Part shown: positions 49,401 through 60,823 of the stretch, piece by piece
Layout of the letters: each line of letters opens with the position of its first letter
How positions within the stretch are numbered: position 1 is the first letter of the stretch
Assembly (NCBI GenBank): GCA_023375675.1
Contig: JALQBC010000015.1
Span: 1 to 64,000 of the forward strand
Direction of reading: 5' to 3'
From: Cytospora piceicola
Taxonomy: Eukaryota; Ascomycota; Sordariomycetes; Diaporthales; Cytosporaceae
Length of the DNA stretch: 64,000 bases
Notes under the pieces: generated by a model
Databases searched by the model: none
What the model saw: the letters and a program-made list of their open reading frames with translations, nothing else
Told to the model about the DNA's origin: nothing
Translations under genes and position numbers: made by a program

Positions 49401-50764
49401 ATTAACGAACTATATTTACCGCTTAATATAATCTTAGGTAGTTTAAGCTTTAAAAACCTGTTATTCTTTTAAGTTTTAAGTAAGCTTCGAACTCGTCGGT
49501 AACTACTTATAAACCTTCGGCTTTTATCGGGCTTAAAGCTAAAGATATCTTTCGTATACTCTGTTTTTTAACTTATAATACCGGAAGCTATAGCTAGTAA
49601 CTTAGCTATATATAGTAATAATAACTATATCGAAACTACCGAAAGAAATATATCGTTTAACACGGTAAATAACCGAAATATACTACTAACGCTTTTAATA
49701 GATATATTAAATTATAAACGGCTTAAGTTAAAAACTAAAATTAAAGCCGATTTCGTCGATAGTTTACTTAATAAGTTTTAAAACGCCTTCGATAAAGATA
49801 TCGGCGAAAATATTATCGGTAACGTATAGCTATAAGTAAGATAGGCTAAGTTTATTTATAATAGTATTTTTAATAAAAAGTTAAAATATATTCTTAATAT
49901 AACCGATACGATAGCTAAAAGTATTATTATAATATTTTAAAAGATAGCTATAATATCCGAAAATATCGTAATAATAATAAAAAGGCTTATTAGTATAGAA
50001 GCTATAGTCGATAGTATAAATAAGGTCTTTTATACGAATTACGATAGTCTGTTAAAAATACTTAATAAGTTAAAAATACTTCTTATATTATAAATACTTT
50101 CCGGCTATTCTTTTAATTTTATAACCTTTTAGCTTAATACCTTTATTAATAGCAGTTATAGCTAAGACTAAGTATTACCTACGGCTAATAGCAGTTTTAT
50201 CGAATTATTATCTGTTAATAAAAATAGCGATTAAGATATACTGCTTAAGGCCGATAGTAGTTCTGTCCGGTAAACGTTACTATTTAGTTTAATAAACGAA
50301 GATACTAATAATAAATAGATAAAAGGTAGTATAAAAAATAAAGGTAGTATAAAGAATAGGGGAGATTATAAGTATAATAGTAGATATTAAGCGTTAGTTA
50401 TAAAGTAGAAGGGGCGATTTAAAAGCTAGATAGTTCTCGTTCTTTATAACACTTATTAAAACTTTTACTATAATAGCTAATAGTAGTAGCGATATTAACA
50501 GTAATAAGATTAATTTCTCGTATATATAACCTGTCGGTAAACCGGTCGTTTAAATTTAGTAATACGCTTACCCGATTTAAATACAGATAAGTAAAAGGGC
50601 GAAAAGAGGTTATTACTTACTAGTTTCTTATAGTATAATATTCGTTAAGTAAGCTACCTATTTTTTATCGACTTATAGTAAATTTTAAGGTCTTCGAGTA
50701 AATCGGTAGGCTTTATACTATAACCTTTACTATTAATAGTAATTCCTATACCTTATACCTTTAA

Positions 50765-50910
50765 ATCCTTTTACGCTCGGTAAGGGCTATACCGGGTAAG
50801 AGAGGGTTTATTTCGTGCGGTATTATTATTTAAAGCTTATTTCGCGCGGTGTTATTATTTAAAGCCTTTTACGCTCGGTAAAGGCTATACCGGGCAGGAC
50901 AGGTACTGTA
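50765..50910. repeat. Duplicated unit TTTACGCTCGGTAAGGGCTATACCGGG
   Basis: Two copies of a segment with CTTTTACGCTCGGTAA and GGCTATACCGGG enclose two copies of TTATTTCGYGCGGT-TATTATTTAAAGC. All are short direct repeats. Confidence 0.7.
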
Positions 50911-52054
50911 AGCCTTACCTATTATCGCGTATAGTACAGGCTCTATCTGTTATACTATATGTTTATTTAGATCGTTACCTTTACGTTATTTTTAAATATA
51001 GTTATAATATTAAGTCTTAGGTATATACTAACGTTAAAACCGCCCTCCCTTTATAAGAATATAAGTTATCTGTTATTAATCCTTTTAGCCTTTATAGACC
51101 TTCTATTAACAGTTAGTCTACTAATAGCGAGAAGATTTATATTAAAAAATATCTTTAAATATAAGCAGATCCGACTAGCTTAAATATTAATAATAGCTAA
51201 TAAAGCTTAAAATCTTTATAACTACTTATATAACTACTTAAATAATACTTTTAATATCTTTATTAAATTTATCCGGATTATTTAAAACGGCTACTTAGAG
51301 TTTTCCGGCTTTATAAAGTATATTACTACGTCTGATCTCGATAATAAGACGCGATGCTTCGATAATCTCGAGTATAATATCGCAGAGAAAGAACGTTATA
51401 TCTTTAAGAGAAAGCTTTAAATTTCCGAAAGGGAGCGTTAAGTTAAAGCTAGAGATAAGTAGCTTAATAAAAGGTCTTTTATCCTTAAGCGGTATAAGTA
51501 ATATATCGAGGCCTATAATATATAAATAAAAGAACAGGAAAGCTACTTAATAAAGGTTATCAGTTCGATTTTAAAGGCTTTAATAGATATCGAGTTATAA
51601 AGCGTTTAAGTAAAGCGAGATATAAAGGTTATTAATAAAGCTTTCTTAAAAGTAAAGGCTAGGTTATAAAAGGTTTAAAAAGCTATAAGGAACGTAGTTA
51701 GTATATTAAAATATACTAGTTCGGGGTTAAATAACAATATTTAAATAAAGTCTTTAATAAATTAAGGCTATTTTATAGCGGTCGGATTAAACTAGTCTTT
51801 ATATATTAATAAGCTATTTTAAGGTATATACTTTAAATACTCGTCTTTATAATATTAAAAACCTATAAGCTATAGCTTATTAAAATAATACCGGTAACTT
51901 TTAGTTTCCTTTAATTTAATTAATCGGTTTACTTATTATACCGTAAAGAAACTTAAACTTATTACGTTACGATTTAATAAACTCTTTATCGACCTCGGAT
52001 ATAACTATAACGATAACTATCTTCTCTTTAATTATAATACTTTCTTTTCTACCG

Positions 52055-52270
52055 ACTATAATACCTTCCGACCGCTAGTTATAATACCTTCCGACCGTTA
52101 GCTATAATACCTTTCGACCGCGGCTACGATACCTTTTACCGCGTTACTTTTCTTTTACTAACTACGATTCTTTTTACTCTTTTAGTTATAATACCCTCTT
52201 ATAATAACCTTCTACGATAACCTTTTACGATAACTTCTTATAACGACCTACCGTAATAACCTTTACTGTA
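52055..52270. repeat. Short tandem array TATAATACCTTCCGACCG
   Basis: About six copies of TATAATACCTT(C/T)CGACCG in the left part, passing into looser ACGATAACCTTTTA copies in the right part. Confidence 0.75.
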
Positions 52271-54944
52271 ATTACTTTTATTAATTATAATTATATTTAA
52301 AACAGTTTAATAAAAGGTAGAATATTACTTTATACTTAACCTAACGTTTAAAGATAACGGTATATATAAGACGGTTTATTAGCCGTATACTAAATAGTTA
52401 CTTTTAGCTTAACTATACCTATTTTTTAAACGTTAGCTTTAATCTTTTAAAACTAAGTTAAATCGATTTTATTAAATAGCTTAAAAAATCTTATTTTTAA
52501 CTTAGTATAGCTTTAAAGAAGAAGCCGTGTTTTTTCCGTTCTCTTTCCCTTTTAATTTTTTTTTAGTCCGACTAAGCCGGAATACTACCGGAAACTATTA
52601 TATATATACTATTATAGCTTTATCTTCGAGTTAAGTAAACATTTTATTACCGGTATTTATTTTCTTTAAATAAAATAGTTAACGCCTTCTCTTCCGTTTT
52701 TTTTAATACGTCGAATATAAGTTAAAAACCTTTATAAAGACTTATTTCTTACGTTTTACTTACCCCGACTCTTTTATCTTTTAAATAATCTTTTAAATAG
52801 TACGTTTTATAAAAGGCTTTCTATTATTATATAGAAGATTACTATATAAAACCCGGTACTTTTACTATATTTACGCTACTATATCCGGATACCTCCGTTT
52901 AAAGTTACTTTTTAAAATAGGTAAGACCTTTTTATATATCGCTATATTAAGGGAGACGCTTTCGTTATTTAATAAGAGCTGCGAAACTAGCTTAGCTTTT
53001 TCTTTACTTTTCTTTCCGTCGACTAAATATAGAATATCTTTATTATCGAGCTTTTCTTAAAGCTAAGTCGGCGTTTAAAAGAAAACACCTTTTTTTAGCT
53101 TTACTTTTACCGTCGGCTACGCCGGCTCGATACCGGTTTTTTAGTATATAGGAAGCGTACGCCTTTTTATATAAAGGAGATCTATTAAAGTATCGACTAA
53201 TAAGTTTTAGTCTAAGTAGATAGTTATACCTATACTTTATAGCTAGTTATCTAACCTTTATCGCGGCTATATAATGTCTTTTACTTAAAGACACGTCTGT
53301 TTAAGCGTAATAGCCGTAAGGATATTACTTCGTCTTTATTATTAGTTATCGCTTAGGTTAAAGATAATATATATACCTTTCGAAAAGCCCTTATTATAAG
53401 CGAGCTTCCGCGTTAATAGGATAATTATAAAGATATCGTTTTATAGCTAGTTTTTAACCGAGGTAACGATATTATACTTAGCTACCTTTAAATAGTTCTT
53501 ATATTATAAAAGCTTACGTTTTAACAGAATAGCTATCGAAACGTTTATTAGTAGCCGATTAAGACTAGTATACGAGGAAACTGTTTAGCTTATTAGTCTA
53601 TAAGCCTAAACAGGTTTACCTATACTTTTTAAAAGATTTAAATACTTTAGCCTTATATCTTATACGATTAGCTTAACGAGTTTCTTTTAAGATATTTCGC
53701 CCGAAGCCGACTGTATATTTCTACGTTTAAAATATATATATATACTTTAATAGTTTATTATAATTATATCGAGGATATTAAGTAGTAGTATTTAGTATAT
53801 ATTTATATTAGATTATAAGTTTTTATTAGCTAAAGCGTCGGTAATTAATAAATAAGTAACAAGTAGTTTATATTATTACGACTTTTAGTTTCTTTTATTT
53901 AGTAAAATACGTCGGTCGATAACCTATTAGTATAGCTCTAGGATTATTATTTCGAATAATGTTTTCGACTTACTAAGTATAGGCTATACTCGTTATATTA
54001 CATCCGGTCGGTTTTATTCTTAAAGTTAAGACTAGTAATATATAAATATTAGTTTTAAATAAAGTAATAGAGAGTAGGTATAAACCTTAATATAACTCGA
54101 GACGATACTTTTCTTTATTTAATACTTTAACTTAAGAGTTCGGTCTTTAATCTTTTTAATTAATAAGTTTATAAAAAGTAATAGTTTTTCTCCGAACAGG
54201 TTATTTTATAGTAACTCGAACTCTTATAGCGCGAAAAGGACTATTAAATAGCTAAGGTCGGACTTTTCTATAATCTTTTACTAGTTAGTAAAGCGGTAAA
54301 AGTAGTTTTCGGTCTATTAGTTTATATACTTAAGTATTTCTTATATAAGGATAAACCTTATTAGTATCGGCTTTTCTCGGTTTTTTAAGACTATAGTATT
54401 TTCGAAAGTTAGTAAATAGTTTAAGTATAGTTAGGTATATATTAGTATAAGACTTATAGTTTTATTTTCTAAATAGCTAAATTCAGACTTTAATATAAAA
54501 GTTTTCTAAATAACTAAATAAGTTTACTAAGTATCTTTATTAGGCACTTTTATTTTCTGTTTTTTAAAGGTAGATTAAAAAAGGTATATTTAAGCTAGTA
54601 ATATTAAAAGGTTAATACTGCTTTTTAAACGCTATCTTAAATACTTAGTTTTATCGGTATTTACTATTAAGTAGAAATAATAATAGGTATAAAAAGAAAA
54701 ATCTTTTTAAAACTTTAAAGATTTAAGCTTTTATTAAATACTTAACCTAATACGATATAAACCTACCGATCGATATAACCTTTAAGTATATTTTAACCTT
54801 AAAAGTAAATATTAAAAGAAGTCGAACGTTATATATAAAAAGTTAGCCTTAAAGATTAAATCCGAACCTTTACGCTTTATTATTAAATAAATACTACGCT
54901 AAAGTTTTAATATAGTTTTATTATTAAGCCGTTTACTTACTATC

Positions 54945-55165
54945 GCCTATCTAATAAAAATACTATTATTTAAATATCTCGATTATTCTGCTTTCTGTTA
55001 AAGCGATAAGCTAGTCGATAAAAACGCTATTATTTAAATACCTTATATACCTGCCTTATACTACTCTCTGTTAAAACGATAAGCTAGTCGCTTATCGCCT
55101 ATCTAATAAAGATACCGTTATTTAAGCATTTCGTATACCTTATACTACTTTCTGTTATTAATATT
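54945..55165. repeat. Tandem repeat with CTATTATTTAAATA...TTCTGTTAAAGCGATAAGCTAGTCG
   Basis: Three degenerate copies of a unit of about 70-100 bp, each with an AAAGAYACYRTTATTTAA-like part and a CTTTCTGTTAAARCGATAAGC part. Confidence 0.7.
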
Positions 55166-58100
55166 TAGCTTTTTATCGAGTAACTATTATATAGTAAGCT
55201 AATACTACTTTTTAAGGCTATTATAGTTACTTAACCGACCTAACAGATATCTAAATCTAACTTATATAAACTAAACAGATATAATAATATTTAAACTATT
55301 AAGACTATAAACAGACTTACTTTAAATTTTACTTTAGTTCTACCTGCTTCTTACTTTTAATATTATACTTAATATTTTATGTAAGCTTAGTTTAGCTTAA
55401 CACTTATACTACCTACTATTATAAATAAATTTACTAAACTAGCTTTTAATACTAAGAAGTTATCTTTTAAGCCGACGCCTGTGCAGATGTAAATTACTAA
55501 TCTAGCCTTTAGCTTTATAGTAAGTCGAAACTCTTTATATCTACTTCCTTACTCGATATTAATTCCCTCTGCTTCGTAACTAACCCCTCGAGAAGACTAC
55601 CTAATAGCCGACTAACCTTATATAATACCTAGCTAGTTATCGACTAAGCTATCGATAGTAAGTTAAAAAGTATTTTATTCTTTATCTCGACGGATTAATA
55701 TTAATAATCTTAGCTAAAGCTAACCCTTAAAAGAAAAAACTAACTAGCCGACTAGTTTTATATAATACCCGAGGGTTTATTCTAGCCTTACGTTAAAGAT
55801 AAATACGTAATTATCGTTAAAGTAGTTTTTAACTAAAAGGCTAGCAATAAAGTGTTCCTAGTCGGTTTTAAAGATATTATTACGTTGAGACTAAAAGACT
55901 ATATATTTCTGTCTTATTTTCGAAAAAACGAAGTATTTATACCCGGCCTTTCTTAAATATAGTATAACGAACGTATTAAAGACGTTATAAACAGCTTTTA
56001 GCGAAACTTTTATAAAATCCCTTCGGCTAATATTACTTTATTAAAAGCTAACGAAACCGATTTTTTAAAGCTATAAGCCTTTAACTCTTTAACCGGCTAA
56101 AACGTTCTCTTCTTTACTTTACTATTTAACGTATTTTTAAAAGCTTTTATATTATTCGCTTTTCGTTAAAAAGCCTTATACTACTATATAAAGGCTAATC
56201 TTATAGTTATTATAAGCTTCTTTAACTAAGTAAAAGGCCCGGATATGTTTATTTTAGATTTTATAGTCGCCGTCTGTTAGTAAAAGGTTTTATAAAATAT
56301 CGAAACGCTTTAAGATTAACGCCTTCTCGTTCTTTAATAGTTTACCGTCGTTATAAAAAACCTTATAACTACTCGACTTTTACTAAAGCTTAATAACTAA
56401 AGACGTTAAGCTCGGCTAAAGTAATAAGCCGAGATAACTAAAGATTTAAAGATAGTTCTTAAGACTATCTTTATTAAAAGAAAGACGCGGCTTTTAAGAA
56501 AGAAGCTTATAAAGGCTAAATATCCGCTTTTTACGTTTTATTATAATACGAACCGATCTCTTAATAACGTATTGGTTTAAAAGGCGTCCCGGATCTAATA
56601 AAGCTGCTTAGCTATTTTTAAAAGCTATAGCTTCGGTAAATCGGAGTTTAAAACTTATATATTTCTCGATAAGACGTATATCTGTCCCTTTTATATCTTT
56701 TACTATAGCTAGCTACGCTTTTTTAGCTATACGATCGGCACTTTATATACTATATTAGTTTCGTTAGATTTCTATATAAAATATAATAAAGCTATAGCAC
56801 GCTTCGACTTTTATAAGCCTAAACTAGGTATTTATTAAAAGCGGTTCTTTTTTTAGATTATTTATAATATTTTATAATAAGTTATTTAAGCTATTTAAAA
56901 GGTTAGTAACCGGAAGATAGACGACTGTTATTCGTTAGACTTTATATTTAAAGTTTAATAGTCGATTATAGACTGTTAAAGCTTTTTAATCGTCTTATTT
57001 GAGAATAGCCTTTTCCGGTACGTTACTACTATATAAAAACCTCTGAACTTAGTAATATTTTTAAAGTATTAGAGTTTTTTATTACTAATAGTTAAACCTA
57101 TTAAGTATTTAGACTTATTTAATCCGGTAAAAAGCTTTTAAGATAAGTTTTATAACGTTATCTAAGATAGTAATATTATTAATAAGGTTATAGGTACTTT
57201 AGATCCCTTATTTTAGTTAGCTTAGTTTACTTACCTATCGTAAATCTTAATAAGTAGACCGTTTTAAAAGCTCGAACCTAAACTTAGTAAAAAGCGATAA
57301 GCTTTAAAAGAACGTTTTAAGATAAAAGCCCTTAACTTTTTATTTCCCGATCTTAATATACTAGACCTTTTATACGTCTAACTTATAGATAGTTAAGACT
57401 AGCCGCTTTATTTCCGATACTTATACCTATATTACCTTTTTTCTAACCTTAACGCCGGTTAATACTAGTATTACCTTAACCGCTTTTATAGTAAGTAAAG
57501 GTATAAGTATAACGATTATTAAAGGTTATTTTTTAACTAAAAAGCTTTAAAAGCTTATCGAAATATTAACTCTTATTTTAATATAAAGGGTATTCTCGAC
57601 TAAGCCTATAACTTCTTTTAGAAATACTTCTATTATAACTATATCGACTATATTAAAAAGTAAGAGAAATTCGGTATAAAATATTATTTAGATTAACACC
57701 GTTAAAGTTATATACCTTTAAAAAAGCAATCGCCTCCGATAATAGTTTACGAATACGGCTTTTATTAAGCAGATAAAATAAATTTATTTAGCTAGTATTA
57801 ATCCTCTTGATTTTATTAACAGTATATAAACGACCGTAATAAGTTTAACTAAAGGCTATCGAAAACGTTTTAATACTCGATCTGTTATTTTAAGATTAAC
57901 GATTAGTATAATTAAAAAAGATATAAAAGTTCGGAATCTTATAAAAAGGTTATCTTTTATTTTAACCTCTATTTTAAAGGTAAGATAGATATTATCGATA
58001 AGGCTATCGTTTAAACGTAAAAGGCCGTTTAAAAGCCTTTTTTATCGTAGGCATTTTAAGATTCTTAAAATAACCGTAAAGCTATATAAGATCGCGGTCT

Positions 58101-58269
58101 ATAAAAGAGAAGCTAAAGCGACGAGTAGAAGGAAAAACCTGTTATATATTAAGCTTATAAACTAAGCTTTTAAAATATAAGTTATCGTAATATATATCTT
58201 AAATCTATAGAATATAAATTCCGAGATTCTACCTTTATTCTGTTACTATAGAAGTATCGTTATTAGCTT

Positions 58270-58614
58270 TACGACTTCGAGACGAATATCTTTTACCGGT
58301 TGAAAAAATATATAGTAAAGCGTTATTTAGTATTTAAAAATATGCCGTTAAACCTTGTAAAAAAGGTTAAGAACCTTTTTAAAAGGCTTCGAGATATCTT
58401 TTTAAACGACGACGGTATCCCGACCGACTTAAAGGAACTCGTATATCTTATATATCTTTATAGTTCTTTTCGTTAGCTAGTAAAACTTATAGAACACTAC
58501 TTAACAGGCAGATACTATATAAACTACGATATACTTAAGTCGATCGATAACGATATTTCGATCGCTTATATAAAAGCGTACGTATATCTTAAACGAGAAG
58601 GTTAGGTATCTGCT
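58270..58614 (+). pseudogene. Decayed coding relic near the right end of the giant element
   Basis: The longest readable protein-like stretch in the element: a forward frame of about 115 codons broken by only two TAG codons (both explicable as CAG to TAG). It reads as a normal-composition protein, for example RLKKYIVKRYLVFKNMPLNL, LNDDGIPTDLKELVYLIYLY and YIKAYVYLKREG. Protein-like text with RIP-type stops can be followed upstream to about 57540 in neighbouring frames. The stretch still has some CA and TG, so it is less mutated than the centre. By its position next to the right end it could be part of the transposase or another element protein. I recognise no domain. Confidence 0.5.
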
Positions 58615-58639
58615 AGACGTGTTACTGTTAGTAAAGGTA

Positions 58640-59035
58640 TTATTAGATAATAGCCGGTTTTAAAACGTCGGAATTCTAACGATAATTACTTCTTAGAGAG
58701 ATTTTTAAAGTGTTAGTATTCGAAGCCGACCTTAAAACGTCAGAATTCTAACGATAATTACTCTTCGAAGAGATCTTTAAAGCGTTAATGCCTGATATAT
58801 CGACGATTATTACGGCTAGCCGCTTTTTAGCCGTCGAGTAGCAGTATATCGATATTAATATAAGTAGTAACGTTAGACGATATTATAAACGAAGGTAAGG
58901 ATAGCGTCGGTAGCAATAGTAGCGATAGTTTTAAGGCTAATTATACCGACGATAGTTCTAAGGCTAAAGAGGGTTCTAAGGTTAATTATACCGACGATAG
59001 TAATAATAGTTTTAAAGGTAAATAATAGCTTTAAT
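58640..59035. repeat. Two tandem repeats downstream of the coding relic
   Basis: A unit of about 85 bp with TTAAAACGTCGGAATTCTAAC and GATAATTACT occurs twice (58650-58725 and 58730-58795). Further right, TTATACCGACGATAG-(T)TCTAAGGCTAA units occur at 58938-59000, reading as a Ser/Asp/Lys/Asn-rich forward peptide (NYTDDSSKAKEGSKVNYTDD) that ends in TAA near 59024. This fits the disordered C-terminal tail of the protein encoded upstream. Confidence 0.6.
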
Positions 59036-59279
59036 AGTAATAAAGTAATAACGATAATAACTTTATAATAAATAAGGGTAAGGATATTTAAATTAAGATA
59101 TATGAATTTTAAGCGTTAGGATATTATATAAACGATTATAATAATTTATTACTTTTATCGCCTTTAGTATTTAATCGAATAGCCTTCCTTTTTATCCCTT
59201 TTACGCCAGAGGCCCTTTATAACTAACCTTTAAACGAAATTTTTACGTCGTTTATATCGTAATTTAGTAGCTATCTTTA

Positions 59280-59620
59280 TAGTATACGTTACGTTTTTTA
59301 TAGTAGACCGATTATAAAAGGTATCGTAGCCTCTTATATCGCCTTTCTTACTTGATGTAGCCCGGACCGACCGTAAAAGGCATCGTAGCTATTTATAGAT
59401 TATCCGGCTAGACTGTTTAAGGCATTATAGCCTCCCGTATCGCCTTTCCTACTCGGTGTAGCCTAAGCTAACCGTAGCGGACCGGCCGTAAGAGGCATCG
59501 TAGCTATACGTTACGTGTTCCGTGTTCCGTCTTCCGTAGCGGACCGACCGTGAGAGGCATTATAGCCTGGTATCGCCTTTCTCACTCGGTGTAGCCTAAG
59601 CCGACCGTAGCGGACCGACC
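59280..59620. repeat. Right subterminal repeat array
   Basis: Three to four copies, in the orientation opposite to the left array, of a unit with TATCGCCTTTCYYACTCGGT, GTAGCCTAAGC, CGACCGTAGCGGACCGACCG and TAAGAGGCATCGTAGCTAT. Copies lie at about 59330-59400, 59420-59510 and 59555-59635. RIP damage falls off toward the right, so this copy shows the unit in better condition than the left one. Confidence 0.75.
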
Positions 59621-59997
59621 GTAAGACGCACTAGAAATACTACCTACACGGCCACGGTTAAATAATCAGTGGTCTATTCCACTTAGGCGTAATAAAAGCT
59701 AAACGATCAGGACTCGAAGGCCGAGGGTCGAAGGTTAAAAGCGATATAGAGACAGACGGCTACGATTAGACTCGAAAGTCGAAGGTCGAGGGTCGAGGGC
59801 GACATAGAGACAGTGTTAATAGTTACGATCAGGACTTAAAGACTAATTCGAAGGTCGAGGATATGCTTTAAAGACACAGTTTTAACTCACGATACATGTA
59901 TCACACTCGAGATACACTCTAGAAACAGGTCTCAAACTCGAGAATTTGCTCCAGAAACACTGTCTTATAAGTTGAGACCTGCCAAAATCGGAAATTA
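59620..59997 (-). repeat. Right terminal inverted repeat of the giant element (little RIP)
   Basis: Reverse complement of the left terminal repeat, ending outward in GACCTGCCAAAATCGGAAAT. It keeps many CA/TG dinucleotides (for example GATACATGTATCACACTCGAG) and so is close to the original terminus. It also has an extra duplication of a GACCCTCGACCTTCG-like segment relative to the left copy. Confidence 0.85.
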
Positions 59998-60444
59998 TCG
60001 CCTCTCGATGTCGAGGCAGACAACAGTCGCTTTAGCCTGGGTGTAGATATGTCCCATATGCTTGACCTGTGTTGCCCGCTCCTCCGAGTCTCTCTGGTTG
60101 ATACATATCGAGTCTATCCAAAACCAGTCGTTCTCGAGGTCAAATTCTCCTGATTGGTTGGAACATAGCATGCGGAGAAGAGGCAAGACGCTCTGTAGCA
60201 CGCGTATCTCGTGACTTCCAAGCTTGATAGGCTCATCACTGTAATTGTTGACGTCTCCCCAGGTGTAAGAAACAGTTGTGAACGGTGGACAACATGGCTC
60301 GCTAAGACAAAATGACTTCAGTTCTCCCTTTACCTCGATGATTTCAGGGTCGCGACTCGAGCTCGGGCTCAGCTTAAGAAGGCGAATGGAACCTGGTGCA
60401 TGCAATGGCTGGTACAAAGATGGATTCTGCAGTGGGTCCTCCAT
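59998..60444 (-). pseudogene. HET-domain protein, N-terminal part, severed by the 40-kb insertion
   Basis: Minus-strand frame of 149 codons from the ATG at 60444-60442 to the junction, where it runs into the element and meets a TAA at 59997-59995. It has the classic HET start: SLYQPLHAPGSIRLLKL, PPFTTVSYTWGD, NDWFWIDSICINQRDSEERATQVKHMGHIYTQAKATVVCLDIE. I chose the ATG at 60444 because HET proteins usually begin just before the YxPL motif; the frame extends further upstream to 60582 but without family resemblance. The insertion is inside the HET domain, between the VVCLDIE strand and the WTLQE motif that now lies about 40 kb away at 18470-20020. The N-terminal half alone would lack the rest of the domain. 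Confidence 0.9.
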
Positions 60445-60787
60445 TCCCAGGGTTGGCAGCTTATGCGCAACGGTTGAAAGGTGACGCAACTCATAAACGT
60501 TTTTTGTTGTGTAATCCAACCGATGCCACAGCGAGAGGTATTTACAGTCGCTAGTATTCGAATGTCGCAGGTCTCGGCGCAACCCTGGCGAGACAGGATG
60601 GTGTTTGAGTTCTTTTTGGTATTTCGGAGGAAAATCGCCTTAGAGCCAAGGCCATTGTGGTATGTCGATAAGTACGTAAGTAAGCAGGCAAGTGAGGAGA
60701 TGATGGGTGTCGACTCACATCCCGGGTCGAGATCTTCACGCGCTGGTGGGGCGGCCATCTTGTCATTCTACATATAGTACTTCTCCG
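60445..60787. other. HET gene upstream region
   Basis: Leader and proximal promoter of the HET gene, about 340 bp, unmutated by RIP. It is cut off from further upstream DNA by the second element at 60788. Confidence 0.55.
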
Positions 60788-60823
60788 TACGGAGGTTGGT
60801 TTTAAAAGTCTTAACGCATCAAT
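60788..60823 (+). repeat. Left terminal inverted repeat of the 2.3-kb element
   Basis: 36 bp including the TA. It matches 63029-63064 reversed, with one transition difference (T here, C there). Little RIP beyond that. Confidence 0.92.

Larger units (their letters stand above)
20021..59997. mobile_element. Giant (about 40 kb) RIP-silenced element with long terminal inverted repeats
   Basis: A block inserted in the HET gene. Its outer ends are inverted copies (about 360-380 bp) followed inward by related subterminal repeats. The interior is extremely AT-rich, almost lacks CA and TG but keeps CG, and has almost no open frame of 60 codons on either strand; this is RIP. Collapsing the AT present at both junctions (20020-20021 and 59997-59998) keeps the HET frame intact, consistent with a 2-bp target duplication. 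The interior has many short tandem arrays and relics of coding sequence. Whether it is one unit with cargo or a nest of several elements inside one outer element cannot be settled by eye. No transposase could be identified. The class is therefore open; long inverted repeats argue for a DNA transposon. Confidence 0.75.

Noticed and set aside
20021..59997. A Starship element (tyrosine-recombinase giant transposon)
   Set aside because: Size and cargo-like content would fit, but the long terminal inverted repeats, symmetric subterminal arrays and probable 2-bp AT duplication do not, and I could not see a recombinase relic near either end. RIP prevents a firm exclusion.
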